The notes beneath the pieces were generated by a model. That model saw nothing but the letters and a program-made list of their open reading frames with translations, was not told where the DNA came from and did not search any database. Positions 28,340-37,330 of a stretch of 64,000 nt of DNA are shown one piece after another (position 1 is the first letter of the stretch; each line of letters starts with the position of its first letter). A program made the position numbers and the translations under genes. Origin of the DNA: Burkholderiales bacterium (GTDB lineage Bacteria; Pseudomonadota; Gammaproteobacteria; Burkholderiales; SG8-41); NCBI GenBank assembly GCA_022841375.1, contig JALHRQ010000002.1, forward strand, positions 1 to 64,000, in the 5' to 3' direction.

Positions 28340-28702
28340 TTAACCGCGCGGGGGCGCGCGTGGATTCAGCGGTTGGAGAACCGCAGCATCGCCAGCCACC
28401 GCAGGGGGGATGCGGTCAACAGGCAAGAGCAGGTCGGGAACCGTCGCCACAACAACCGGCACTGTACTGGCCGCCGTAGGCGGCGACACTGTGCCGACAC
28501 ACATCAGGCAGTGTGCGAATTTGGTTTGGGTCTGCGGCGCGGCGGGCTCGTTCGCGTCAGCGGTAGCAACGCGACAGATCGTCGCGAAAGACGTCGGATC
28601 CATAGCCTGATGCACCACGGCGAGCGCAGGCAAGGCTATGCCGAAGAGGAACGCTGCGAGAGCAAACCCCGAAATGATCCTGCGATGCATGAACAGACGC
28701 AT
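28340..28702 (-). CDS. DUF2946-like small protein
   Basis: A 120-residue protein with an N-terminal hydrophobic segment or signal (about residues 9-28), an FAHCLMCVG motif near residue 63 and a Pro-rich tail ending LNPRAPPRG. The paired Cys with His resembles DUF2946 proteins, which are often found near metal or TonB genes. A second ATG four codons in is an equally good start. Metal binding is inferred only from the motif and neighbours. Confidence 0.65.
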   Translation of the reverse strand: MRLFMHRRIISGFALAAFLFGIALPALAVVHQAMDPTSFATICRVATADANEPAAPQTQTKFAHCLMCVGTVSPPTAASTVPVVVATVPDLLLPVDRIPPAVAGDAAVLQPLNPRAPPRG

Positions 28703-28780
28703 GGGCCGGATGTTAAGCGCTGCGCGAAAGGGTCGTCAAACCACGGGGATGCGGCAAAGCCATTTCCAATCCGCCGACGG

Positions 28781-29464
28781 TCAGGATTCCAACCGGAACA
28801 CCACGGGGACACGCACCCAGTCTTCGACATTCTGCGTGCCGCGCCGCGCCGGCACAAAACGCCAGCCGCGCACCGCATCCTGCGCCGCACCGTCAAGCAG
28901 TGCGGATCCGCTGGAACGATCGAGCTCGACCCGCGCCGCAGCACCGTCAATTGTCACCAGCACGCGCAACATCACCGTACCTTCGTCGCCATTGCGCCGT
29001 GCAGCCGGCGGGTAACGCGGCGGCGGATTGCGCAGATACGCCGCATTGAATGCAGGCGGCGTCACCACTGGCTCCACCCTGGGTGCCGCAACCGGCGGCG
29101 CAGTCACTGGAGCCCGCGCTGTCTCAAGGATCGCGGGCAGCGCCGGTTCTGCTGAGTTTTGCGCAACCGCAATCTCGGCGCGCGCAGGCGCAGCAGGCGC
29201 TACTCTCGTAACCGGCAATGGTGTCGCCGGCTTGACGACGGGTTTAAGTTCCGGCGGTGAGATTAACGCAGGCGCGTCGGCCGGCATCAGCACAACATCC
29301 ATCACGGAAGGCACTTCCGGCAACGTGATGCGCCACCATCCGGGCAACACCAGCAGCAGCGTGAGGTGTAGTAACAGGCTGGCCAGGATGCAGACGACCA
29401 GCAGCCGCGAAGGCGTCTTCGTCTCGGTGCCAGCGGATTGCCGCGATGCGGCGGCTGCATTCAT
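28781..29464 (-). CDS. tonB: TonB-family energy transducer
   Basis: A 227-residue protein with one N-terminal helix (about residues 19-40), a Pro/Ala-rich periplasmic spacer and a C-terminal TonB domain (PPPRYPPAARRNGDEGTVML, then GWRFVPAR). TonB carries proton-motive energy to outer-membrane receptors. ATG 29464 is chosen; an upstream in-frame start adds 25 non-conserved residues. It lies 117 bp downstream of its probable receptor. No exbB or exbD is in the window, so the motor must be encoded elsewhere. Confidence 0.9.
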   Translation of the reverse strand: MNAAAASRQSAGTETKTPSRLLVVCILASLLLHLTLLLVLPGWWRITLPEVPSVMDVVLMPADAPALISPPELKPVVKPATPLPVTRVAPAAPARAEIAVAQNSAEPALPAILETARAPVTAPPVAAPRVEPVVTPPAFNAAYLRNPPPRYPPAARRNGDEGTVMLRVLVTIDGAAARVELDRSSGSALLDGAAQDAVRGWRFVPARRGTQNVEDWVRVPVVFRLES

Positions 29465-29581
29465 CACAATAAGGTTCAGTGCTGCGAAGCAGGCATTATC
29501 GGCGAAACGACAACCAGCGCACAAATGACCTGCAGACAAGCTGTGGCAGCAGACGCAGTTAGGTCTACGGCCACAGCCTGA

Positions 29582-31678
29582 TCAGAACTGTCCGCGCACC
29601 CCCAGCTGCGCACTGCGCCGGCCCAGCGGCGCAATATCTTTCAGGAAGGACACATGATTGCGCGCCTCTTCATTGAGCAGATTGACGCCGCGAAGGAAAG
29701 CCTCCAGCCGCACGCCCGGCGCCGGCAGGCGGTAACTGACTGCGGCGTTCAGCATGGTGTAGCCATCGGTCGGCAATTCACCGATTGCGACACGGTCCTG
29801 CCCATCGACAAAGGTTGCGTCAATGCGCGCACCGAAACGATCCTGGCGATAATCGACGCCGATAGCGTAACGCAAGGGTGCAATGCGCGGCAGCGGAAGG
29901 CCGGATGATTGATCCTCGGCACGCACATAACTCGCGTTGATCAGCAAGTCCATGGTGCCGCCCCGTTCCATCACCCGGAAACGTCCTTCGCCTTCAATAC
30001 CGCGAAAGCGCGCCGGAACCGCGCGATAAGCAAACTCCGGCAGGATTTCTTCGCCGGTGTTCAATGATGTGCCGTCGCCGGCATCGGGCGGACTCAACTC
30101 ACCATCGGCACCGCGGGTATTTCCCGAGTCGAATAGCGCGATGAAATTGTCAAAGCGGCTCTGAAACACGCCGATGCTGCCCGAATGTTTGCCTGACTTC
30201 ATACGCAGCGTGACATCCAGCGCCTTCGACTTCTCTTTGCCGAAAGCCGTATTACCGACTTCATAAACACCGGTTGCAGCATGGGGTCCGTTGGCGAAAA
30301 GTTCGTAGTACGTCGGTGCACGCTCCGTATAAGCACCATTGACCGCCAGCGCCAGACCCGGCCTGAAGTTCCACACCGCACCCAACGCCCCGCTGTTGCC
30401 ATTGAAGCTGCGCGACTGCGCCTGATCAAAGCGCGGCCAGGTGCCGCCGAACGGAACCACACCGCCGCCTTCGCTGCTCACTTCGCTGCGTTCATGCCGG
30501 CCGCCGAAAGTCAGTTTTACCGGCCCCAGCGGCCATTCTTCAAAAAAGAACGCGGCGCGGGTGTTTGTGCTGGTCGACGGAACGAAAGCTTCTGCACCCA
30601 GTGCGGAAAAATCGAAGCGGGTAACCTGAACGCCGAACGCGCCCTGCAGCGGGCCCAGTTTGCCGTGCGTAGCCTCGAGATGAACGTCGTGGCCCTTGTT
30701 GCTGAATCGCGTGGCCGGCACGCCCGCGTCCAGCTCGGTGTGTTCATAATCTGTCTTGCCCACCTTGAATTTGAGGGCGCGGATCATGCTGCCCAATTCG
30801 CGCATTTCGCCTGCGAAATCCCATCGGCTGCTCTGCATGTCGATACTCACCGTCGGCTCGGCGACCGTGCCATAAACCGAGTTGAATCCGGAGCGGGAAA
30901 TGCCGACGTAGCCATTGGCCCAGGTATGGGACAAGCCAAAAGCGCCGCCGTCGGATTGTGCCGCGCTGTTCGGTAAAGTACCTTCAGCCTCAACCGGCTG
31001 CGGGTCGGCGGCCCGTTGCCGGGCCGAACGCGCAAAACCCTTGATCTTCAGATCTTCGGTATCGCGCGAATAAACATCCGCATGCAGTGCAAGGCTGCCG
31101 TTGCCGGCTTCGAATACCACCGCTCCGGCTTTTTCGCGCTCGGCCCCGCCGAAACGGCCCTCGACGCGCCCGGTGACTCCATACACTGCGGCCTGCGGAA
31201 TGCGGTTGTCGATGACGTTGACCACGCCGCCGACGGCGCTGCCGCCGTAGAACAACGCCGCCGGGCCGCGCACCACTTCCGCGCGTTCGATCACCAGCGG
31301 ATCGATGGATACCGCATGGTCAAAACTCAGTGAAGAGGCATCCAGCATGCCGGTGCCGTTCTGCAACAGGCGGATGCGGTCACCGTCAAGGCCGCGGATC
31401 ACCGGCCGGCTGGCGTTGGGTCCGAAACCGGTTGCTGCCACGCCGGGCAGGCCGTCCAGCGCATCCCCGAGCGTGGACCGGCGCAGGCGGAACAGTTCTT
31501 CGCCTTGCACGACCGATGCCGGTGACGCCATTTCAAACAGATCGCTGCCCAGCGGATTGCCGGTGACGATGACTTCCGGCAATGTCGCCGGCGATGTTTT
31601 ATTGCTGACCTGCGCGTGGACGGTCGCGGCATGCGCCGTGACCGCCATCAGCGCAAGCATATAGGGCTTGCTGCTCAT
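29582..31678 (-). CDS. TonB-dependent outer-membrane receptor, ZnuD-like
   Basis: A 698-residue receptor with a signal peptide (ending VHA), a plug domain (LPEVIVTGNPLGS, GLDGDRIRLLQNG, IERAEVVRGPAALFYGG, GGVVNVIDNRIP) and a 22-strand barrel ending in Phe. The plug block with FDHAVSIDPLVIERAE closely resembles the zinc/haem receptor ZnuD of Neisseria. Neighbouring TonB and metal-type genes support uptake of a transition metal, most likely zinc, but copper cannot be excluded. No clear Zur box was seen upstream. Confidence 0.88.
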   Translation of the reverse strand: MSSKPYMLALMAVTAHAATVHAQVSNKTSPATLPEVIVTGNPLGSDLFEMASPASVVQGEELFRLRRSTLGDALDGLPGVAATGFGPNASRPVIRGLDGDRIRLLQNGTGMLDASSLSFDHAVSIDPLVIERAEVVRGPAALFYGGSAVGGVVNVIDNRIPQAAVYGVTGRVEGRFGGAEREKAGAVVFEAGNGSLALHADVYSRDTEDLKIKGFARSARQRAADPQPVEAEGTLPNSAAQSDGGAFGLSHTWANGYVGISRSGFNSVYGTVAEPTVSIDMQSSRWDFAGEMRELGSMIRALKFKVGKTDYEHTELDAGVPATRFSNKGHDVHLEATHGKLGPLQGAFGVQVTRFDFSALGAEAFVPSTSTNTRAAFFFEEWPLGPVKLTFGGRHERSEVSSEGGGVVPFGGTWPRFDQAQSRSFNGNSGALGAVWNFRPGLALAVNGAYTERAPTYYELFANGPHAATGVYEVGNTAFGKEKSKALDVTLRMKSGKHSGSIGVFQSRFDNFIALFDSGNTRGADGELSPPDAGDGTSLNTGEEILPEFAYRAVPARFRGIEGEGRFRVMERGGTMDLLINASYVRAEDQSSGLPLPRIAPLRYAIGVDYRQDRFGARIDATFVDGQDRVAIGELPTDGYTMLNAAVSYRLPAPGVRLEAFLRGVNLLNEEARNHVSFLKDIAPLGRRSAQLGVRGQF

Positions 31679-31776
31679 GACGTTCTCCGTATGACGGAAC
31701 GGCGCGCACGACCACAGGCCGGCGCATCGCGCTCCGCAAATTAAAAGTAGGGGATGCCGGTCAGACCGGCGCTACG

Positions 31777-32172
31777 TCAGGAGAGAACGGGAGGGCCGCG
31801 GGAATCGTACGGAACATCGGTCGTCGTGCCGCGCGACGGCAGCACGATAACGGCGTGGGCAACCGCCACTGCTGCCGAGAAATGCAGCGTATGGCCGGCA
31901 TGCATGCCACCGAGCACCTGGCTGTAGACCAAGTCAAATGCGCACTGCTCCGAAGCGAGCCGTGCAACCGGCTCATGAGACGCATCGTCCGCATGCGCCG
32001 CGGCAGGGTGATCATGGTCATCCAGTACTGCGACGGAGTCATGCGCGTGGCCGGCAGCATGGCCCAGCGCATGCGTAAGCGCGCCCTGCTGCGCCGCCAG
32101 CAGCAGCAAGGCCAGCGCCCATCGCAAAGCGATGGAGCGCAGCATCCTGCCGAGCAGCGGCCAACGGGTCAT
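31777..32172 (-). CDS. His-rich small membrane or periplasmic protein
   Basis: A 131-residue protein with an N-terminal hydrophobic helix (about residues 13-30), followed by a stretch with many His and Asp residues (HALGHAAGHAHD, DDHDHPAAAHADDASH). A second hydrophobic patch and the ending YDSRGPPVLS follow, similar in style to DUF2946 tails. The His/Asp cluster suggests zinc or copper buffering near the receptor gene. No family is recognised with confidence. Confidence 0.65.
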   Translation of the reverse strand: MTRWPLLGRMLRSIALRWALALLLLAAQQGALTHALGHAAGHAHDSVAVLDDHDHPAAAHADDASHEPVARLASEQCAFDLVYSQVLGGMHAGHTLHFSAAVAVAHAVIVLPSRGTTTDVPYDSRGPPVLS

Positions 32173-32185
32173 GGTTGAAGCGGTG

Positions 32186-32710
32186 TCAGCGCGGTGTGGT
32201 CACGGCGACCGCGTCGGTCAGCCGGTAATACAAACCCATCGAGTCATCGCGCAGTACGGTGAAGCGACCGGAGACGACGATCGGTTCAAACCCGTATTTC
32301 ACCGGCGTCTTGGTCTGCACTTCCACCATCTGTTCAGGCCCGCCAGGCATGCAGTACGAGCAGGTCGGCGGCAGCGCGGCGAGGATGAAGCGCGCCTGTT
32401 TTTCGCCCATGTCGAGCGGCATCATGAAGCCCTGCAGTTTGACTTCCTTTTTGTCGAGGACCGCCACGCTTTTGCCGAACTCCGGCGTGAAGCGGTCTTT
32501 CTGCTTCACGGTTTTGACATCGGCCAGGGTTTTCCACGACACCACGCCCTTCAGTTCCGGCAGTGGTTTGGAGGCATACGGCGACGGCGGCAGATTGGCT
32601 TCCGCGTCCAGCGGTTTTTTCATCAAATCCTTGGACTCTGACCCCTGGAAGCCCTGAGCGCTGGCCGACAAGGCCACAACCAACAGCATGATTCCGCAGT
32701 GAATTCTCAT
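32186..32710 (-). CDS. DUF3299 domain periplasmic protein
   Basis: About 174 residues with a signal peptide ending ASA. The DUF3299 core has LQGFMMPLDMGEKQARFILA and then the Cys pair TCSYCMPGGPEQ. Function is unknown; members often sit beside an ABC permease and a TonB-dependent receptor in zinc-linked clusters. The start at 32710 is chosen because it puts the hydrophobic region at the N terminus; a start six codons upstream is possible. Confidence 0.75.
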   Translation of the reverse strand: MRIHCGIMLLVVALSASAQGFQGSESKDLMKKPLDAEANLPPSPYASKPLPELKGVVSWKTLADVKTVKQKDRFTPEFGKSVAVLDKKEVKLQGFMMPLDMGEKQARFILAALPPTCSYCMPGGPEQMVEVQTKTPVKYGFEPIVVSGRFTVLRDDSMGLYYRLTDAVAVTTPR

Positions 32711-32762
32711 AATATCCAATAAAATCAATTAGTTATTGATCGTGACTGGCGCTAACACACCA

Positions 32763-33029
32763 TCAGTGGCTGTGCTTCATGCCGCAGTATTTGCCGATTG
32801 CCAGCCCTTTGCAATCCTTGGCGAGTTGCTCATGACAGACCTTCTCGGATTTGCCCGCTTCAAAACATCGGGCCGCATTCAGATGCGCTTCCGCCATCGC
32901 ACGATGATCGGCGATATCCTTTTTCGCTTCGGCAGCGCCATGCGATTTGGTTTTTTCCGCAGCGCCGGCCGGCAATGCCATCAGCGCAACCGCGATCAGG
33001 GCCGCAACAATCATTCCGTTTTGTTTCAC
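32763..33029 (-). CDS. Small periplasmic Cys/His protein of unknown family
   Basis: An 88-residue protein: signal peptide ending AGA, a Lys/Ala/His helix, then four Cys spaced C-x9-C-x7-C-x8-C (in AARCFEAG, KVCHEQ, KDCKG, KYCGM), ending MKHSH. The spacing suggests a disulfide-linked helical hairpin or a metal site. GTG 33027-33029 is chosen because TGGAGATG is properly spaced; a longer frame upstream overlaps the permease gene and is unsupported. Its place between an ABC permease and DUF3299 suggests a metal-handling role. Confidence 0.65.
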   Translation of the reverse strand: MKQNGMIVAALIAVALMALPAGAAEKTKSHGAAEAKKDIADHRAMAEAHLNAARCFEAGKSEKVCHEQLAKDCKGLAIGKYCGMKHSH

Positions 33030-33070
33030 TTGGTCATCTCCAGATTGAATGGGGCACCCGGCTTTGAGCA

Positions 33071-34282
33071 TCAGCCGCGCGCCAGAGTTCCCGCGATATC
33101 GGTGCGATAGGCGCGCCATGCCGGCACCAGCGCTGCCAGCGCGCCCACCGCAACCGCCAGCGCGAGCACGATGAATTCCTCGGGCAGCCATATTAGACCG
33201 GTGATGCTGCCCTGCTGCGCCGTGCGCATCGCCATGCCGGTCATTTCGGTGAATAAATGTCCCAGCGCGATTCCGCATACGCCACCGATACCGGCCAGCA
33301 GCATGCCTTCACCCATCAGCAACGCCATCAGCCGCCCCGGTGACGCCCCCAGTGTGCGCATGATCGCCAGATCGTAGCGCCGCTCTTCCAGCGCGTTGTA
33401 AAGTGCGATGAACACCGACAACGCCGCGCTGAACACCAGCACCAGAGCAAACCCGCGCAGCACGTCGGTACCGACGCCGATGATGCTGAACAGCCGCGCG
33501 GTTTCATACGCCGGCGACGCCGCCTGCATGTCGCTGTTGTTGTTGACATAGCGCGGCAGAATCGCAGCAGCGAGCGGGGACGCGTATTGAACCAGCAGCG
33601 CGGTGTACTCCTTGTCCTCGTCTTTCATTTGTGCCGCGGCATTCTCGATGTCGTGTATGCCCTGATGCTGGGCGTGGACCGCCCACACGGTTTCAACCGA
33701 AGTGAGGACCAGCCGGTCGAGCACCGTGCCGCTGGGCGCGAGCACGCCGACCACGGTGTAGTCGGTGCCTTCGTGCGCATCGCCGCCATCGCCCAGGCCA
33801 TGCGCGCCGGCGAATTTCGCGCCGAGACCGTGTCCGGTGCGTGCCGCGACCTCGGCACCGATGACGGCGTCCAGCGGTTTTTCCCACAGGCGTCCGGCAC
33901 CCAGCGTCGCGCCATAGTGCGCGACATAGTCATGGTTTGTGCCGGCAATGCGAAAGCCGCGGTAACTGTCGCCGAGTGCCAGCGGAATGGTTTTTTTGAC
34001 GGCGCGGTGCGCAGCGATGGTCTTCGCCTGCGTATACGAGATATTGCCGGTGGGCACGTCGAGGTGATAAATCGCCGACAGGATGATCTGCAGCGGACTG
34101 CCCTTGGCGCCGATCACCAGATCAATGCCCTGCGCGTCGCGGCGCATGCGCTGGTCCAATTGCGTCGTCGCCAGCAGCAGCAGCGTGATGGTGCCGATGC
34201 CCAGCGCGAACAAGACGACCTGCAGTCCCGTGTTCAGTGCTTTGGCACGCAGGTAGCTTGCGGAGAGTTTCAGCAGATTCAT
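33071..34282 (-). CDS. ABC transporter permease, MacB/LolC (FtsX) type
   Basis: A 403-residue protein with one N-terminal helix, a large periplasmic domain (about residues 45-260) and three C-terminal helices of the FtsX domain, with RRYDLAIMRTLGASPGRLM as the coupling segment. This architecture belongs to mechanotransmitting exporters and lipoprotein movers, not nutrient importers. The ATG overlaps the end of the ATPase gene. In this cluster it may move a protein or metal carrier within the envelope. Confidence 0.85.
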   Translation of the reverse strand: MNLLKLSASYLRAKALNTGLQVVLFALGIGTITLLLLATTQLDQRMRRDAQGIDLVIGAKGSPLQIILSAIYHLDVPTGNISYTQAKTIAAHRAVKKTIPLALGDSYRGFRIAGTNHDYVAHYGATLGAGRLWEKPLDAVIGAEVAARTGHGLGAKFAGAHGLGDGGDAHEGTDYTVVGVLAPSGTVLDRLVLTSVETVWAVHAQHQGIHDIENAAAQMKDEDKEYTALLVQYASPLAAAILPRYVNNNSDMQAASPAYETARLFSIIGVGTDVLRGFALVLVFSAALSVFIALYNALEERRYDLAIMRTLGASPGRLMALLMGEGMLLAGIGGVCGIALGHLFTEMTGMAMRTAQQGSITGLIWLPEEFIVLALAVAVGALAALVPAWRAYRTDIAGTLARG

Positions 34283-34917
34283 GACGCCGCTCCGAGCTGG
34301 TAGTGATGGGCAACGCGCGCCCTCACCCGCTGGTCGTGTGTCGCAATCACCAGCGTCGCGCCGCAAGCGGCGGCCTGCGTCAGCAGCAGATCCAGTGCCT
34401 GTGCGCAACGCGCGTCATCCAGATTGGATGTCGGTTCGTCGGCGAGCAGCAGCCGCGGCCGGTTGACCACCGCGCGCGCGATTGCGGCGCGCTGGGCCTG
34501 GCCATGCGACAGCGCATGCGGCCGGGCATCGGCCTTGTCGGCGAGGTCGAGGCCGGCCAGCACTTCATCGACCCGTGTCGCATCCTGCGGCAAGCCCGCG
34601 AGGTATTGGGCCAGCTGCACGTTCTGCGCTACGGTCAGGCTGGGCAGCAGATGCAGCCGCTGCAGCACGATGCCGATATTGCGGCCACGGAAGCGGTCAA
34701 GTGCGGACGCCGACAAGTCTGAAACATCCTGTCCGGCAATGATGGCGCGACCTGCCGTCGGCCGCAGGATGCCGGCCAGGATATGCAGCAGCGTGGTCTT
34801 GCCACTGCCCGAAGGGCCGAGCAGCAGCCATTGCGCGCCCTGTGCCGCCGACCAGTCCTCCACGCGGAGTACTTCGGCGCCGTCATAGTGATGCGTCAGT
34901 TGCTGCAGTTCAAACAA
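34279..34917 (-). CDS. ABC transporter ATP-binding protein, LolD/MacB type
   Basis: A 212-residue ATPase with Walker A GPSGSGKTT, Q-loop region IGIVLQRLHLLPS, a signature segment reading LSHGQAQRAAIARA (His in place of the usual first Gly) and Walker B LLLADEPTSNLD. It is coupled to the FtsX-type permease by a four-base overlap and heads the minus-strand metal cluster. Confidence 0.9.
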   Translation of the reverse strand: MFELQQLTHHYDGAEVLRVEDWSAAQGAQWLLLGPSGSGKTTLLHILAGILRPTAGRAIIAGQDVSDLSASALDRFRGRNIGIVLQRLHLLPSLTVAQNVQLAQYLAGLPQDATRVDEVLAGLDLADKADARPHALSHGQAQRAAIARAVVNRPRLLLADEPTSNLDDARCAQALDLLLTQAAACGATLVIATHDQRVRARVAHHYQLGAAS

Positions 34918-35008
34918 GGGCGGTTCCCTGAAAGGTGCGCGACAGCGGGCGATTTAAGCAGAGCGCAGCCGGTTGCGCAAACCGTGCACGGTATACTGAC
35001 CGTATATC

Positions 35009-35233
35009 ATGAAGCGCGTGCTCATTTTTCTGATCGACGGCTACCGCCTGCTGCTGTCGCCGTTTTTCGGCACCCAGTGCCGGTTTTATCCGACCTGCTC
35101 GGCTTACGCCCGCGAAGCCATCGAAATCCACGGTGCGATCAAGGGCACCTGGCTGACGGTCTGCAGAATCAGCAAATGCCATCCCTGGCACGAGGGCGGC
35201 ATCGACAACGTCCCACCACACATCAAACGCTGA
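35009..35233 (+). CDS. yidD: YidD, membrane protein insertion efficiency factor
   Basis: A 74-residue protein with the family signature [18 protein letters not shown] and a final [13 protein letters not shown]. YidD assists YidC-dependent insertion of inner-membrane proteins. It usually lies between rnpA and yidC; here it is alone, divergent from the ABC genes and overlapping the end of rlmI. A TATACT -10-like box lies at 34992-34997, 11 nt before the ATG. Confidence 0.92.
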   Translation: MKRVLIFLIDGYRLLLSPFFGTQCRFYPTCSAYAREAIEIHGAIKGTWLTVCRISKCHPWHEGGIDNVPPHIKR

Positions 35234-36392
35234 CGCGGCACAGCAAGCCCTTCAGATATTCCCCTTCGGGAAAATTCAGCGCCACCGGATGATCCGCGGA
35301 GGCGTGCAACCAGGTCTCGATGCGCGCATCGACGCCGGCATCCAGCGCCGCACCGGCGATGATTTTCTGGAACAGGTCGGGGCTGACGCCGCCTGAACAC
35401 GAGTAGGTCATCAATGCGCCGCCCGGGTTGAGCAGCTTGAAACCGATCAGGTTGATGTCCTTGTAGGCGCGTGAGGCTTTTTCAGCATGCGCCGCGGTCG
35501 GCGCAAATTTCGGCGGATCGAGCACGATGACGTCGAACTTGCGGCCGGCGTCGCGAAACTTGCGCAGCGACTGAAACACGTCGGCTTCAATCCATTCCGC
35601 TGCGGGCAAATGATTGCGCGCTGCATTGGCCTGGGCCGCCGCCAACGCCGGGCCGGAACTGTCGATCGCCGTCACCGCGACGGCACCGCCGGCCAGCGCA
35701 TTCAGCGCAAAACCGCCGCTATAACAGAAACAGTCGAGCACGGTCTTGCCCTTGACCATGCCGCGCAATAAAAGCCGGTTGTCGCGCTGATCCAGATAAA
35801 AACCGGTCTTGTGGCCCTGTTCGGCATCCACACCGAAGTGCAGTCCGTGTTCGGTCACCGTCAGCGCCCCCTGCACCGCCGGGCCGCGCAGCAGCCCGGA
35901 CTGCGGCGGCAAGCCCTCCAGCTGCCGTACGTCGGCGTCCGATCGTTCGATCACGCGTTGCACGCCGGGCAACGATGCCAATGCATCCGCAATGGCGCCG
36001 CGCCAGCGTTCAGCGCCGGCACTCAGCAGTTGTACGACCACGGTGTCGCCATAACGGTCGGCGACCACTCCGGGTAATCCGTCCGATTCGCCGTGGACCA
36101 GTCGCGCACCATCAGCCTCCAGTCCCCGGCGCGCGGCCGCTGCCTGTGCGATGCGCTGCGCAAAAAATGCGGCGTCGATGTCGCGCATCGTCCAGTCCCA
36201 GACCCGGGCGCGGATCTGCGACTCGGGACTGTAGGCGGCAATCGCCAGCAGCGCACCGTCGTCGCCATGCACGGCGACCGTATCGCCGAGTTGCGGCTTG
36301 CCTTCCACCCGTGCAATGCCGCCGGAAAATATCCAGGGATGCCGGCGTTTCAGCGATTTCTCGCGGCCGGGCTTCAGAATCAAGCGGTTCAT
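35223..36392 (-). CDS. rlmI: 23S rRNA (cytosine-5) methyltransferase RlmI-like
   Basis: A 389-residue protein with an N-terminal PUA domain ([12 protein letters not shown]), a middle segment ([13 protein letters not shown]) and a class I methyltransferase domain: [16 protein letters not shown] binds SAM and VLDPPKFAP is the substrate motif. RlmI modifies C1962 of 23S rRNA in E. coli. It overlaps the stop of xerC (ATGA) and ends over yidD on the other strand. Confidence 0.9.
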   Translation of the reverse strand: MNRLILKPGREKSLKRRHPWIFSGGIARVEGKPQLGDTVAVHGDDGALLAIAAYSPESQIRARVWDWTMRDIDAAFFAQRIAQAAAARRGLEADGARLVHGESDGLPGVVADRYGDTVVVQLLSAGAERWRGAIADALASLPGVQRVIERSDADVRQLEGLPPQSGLLRGPAVQGALTVTEHGLHFGVDAEQGHKTGFYLDQRDNRLLLRGMVKGKTVLDCFCYSGGFALNALAGGAVAVTAIDSSGPALAAAQANAARNHLPAAEWIEADVFQSLRKFRDAGRKFDVIVLDPPKFAPTAAHAEKASRAYKDINLIGFKLLNPGGALMTYSCSGGVSPDLFQKIIAGAALDAGVDARIETWLHASADHPVALNFPEGEYLKGLLCRVSV

Positions 36393-37330
36393 TTGTCTTT
36401 GCGTTTGGCGCGCGGATGCGCGGCGTCGTAAATCTTGGCGAGATGCTGATAGTCGAGTTGTGTGTACACCTGCGTGGTCGAAATGCTCGCGTGGCCGAGC
36501 ATTTCCTGCACTGCGCGCAGATCGCTGCTCGACTGCAACACGTGCGACGCAAACGAGTGGCGCAGCATGTGCGGATGCACGCGGCCGGCGATGCCCTGGT
36601 GCAAGCCGCGCTGGCGGACGCGGGACTGTATTGCGCGCGGCCCGAGCCGGCGGCCCTGGCGGTTGACGAACAGCGCCCGCGCGTCTACGCCGGGCAATGC
36701 CGCGCGCTGCTCCAGCCAGGCGTTTAATGCCGTGGCGGCGTGACTGCCGACGGGAATAATGCGTGTCTTGCCGCCTTTGCCGGTCACGCGCACCGTGGCA
36801 TCGGCAAAATTGACATCCTCCGGTGCGAGCCCCGTCAGCTCGGCCAGACGCAGGCCCGAGGAATAAAACAGTTCGAGCATGGCGCGGTCGCGTACCGCCA
36901 GTGCATCGGTCGCCTCGATCTCGACCAGTTGCCGCGCGTCATCCGGCGACAAGGCATCGGGCAGGCGCTTGGCGCTTTTCGGCGCACGGATGCCGATGCA
37001 CGGATTCTGCGCACAACCGTGATCGCGCGCGAGATAGTGATAAAAGCCGCGCCATGCCGACAACATGCGCGCAATGCTGCGTCCATCGAGGCCGCGGCCA
37101 TGCAGTTGGGCGATGGCGCGACGGATGTCATGCGCGCTCAGCTTCGCCGGCGGCGTGTCGCCGGCGAACGCGAGCAGCGCGGTAATGTCTCGGTGATAAT
37201 TTTTGGTGGTGTGCGCCGCCAGCCTGCGCTCATGCATCAGATGCTCGATGTAAGCCTGCAGCAGTTTTTGTGCGGGGCCTGAAACGGAAACCGGCGGCGC
37301 CGGCGGTTGTTTTCGCCGGCGGGCGGTCAC
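36389..37330 (-). CDS. xerC: Tyrosine recombinase XerC
   Basis: A 313-residue recombinase with an N-terminal core-binding domain and a catalytic domain. The active residues lie in SSGLRLAELTGL (Arg), GKGGKTR (Lys), HPHMLRHSFASHVL (His and Arg), LGHASISTTQVYTQLD (His and Tyr). With XerD it resolves chromosome dimers at dif. GTG 37328-37330 shares GTGA with the preceding stop and is the best start; the frame upstream is antisense noise. The order dapF, DUF484, xerC is conserved in many proteobacteria. Confidence 0.94.
   Translation of the reverse strand: MTARRRKQPPAPPVSVSGPAQKLLQAYIEHLMHERRLAAHTTKNYHRDITALLAFAGDTPPAKLSAHDIRRAIAQLHGRGLDGRSIARMLSAWRGFYHYLARDHGCAQNPCIGIRAPKSAKRLPDALSPDDARQLVEIEATDALAVRDRAMLELFYSSGLRLAELTGLAPEDVNFADATVRVTGKGGKTRIIPVGSHAATALNAWLEQRAALPGVDARALFVNRQGRRLGPRAIQSRVRQRGLHQGIAGRVHPHMLRHSFASHVLQSSSDLRAVQEMLGHASISTTQVYTQLDYQHLAKIYDAAHPRAKRKDK

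Noticed and set aside
31679-32762. A Zur box near the ZnuD-like receptor or the DUF3299 gene
   Set aside because: No GTTATAN2-4ATAAC-like palindrome is visible in the gaps upstream of these genes.
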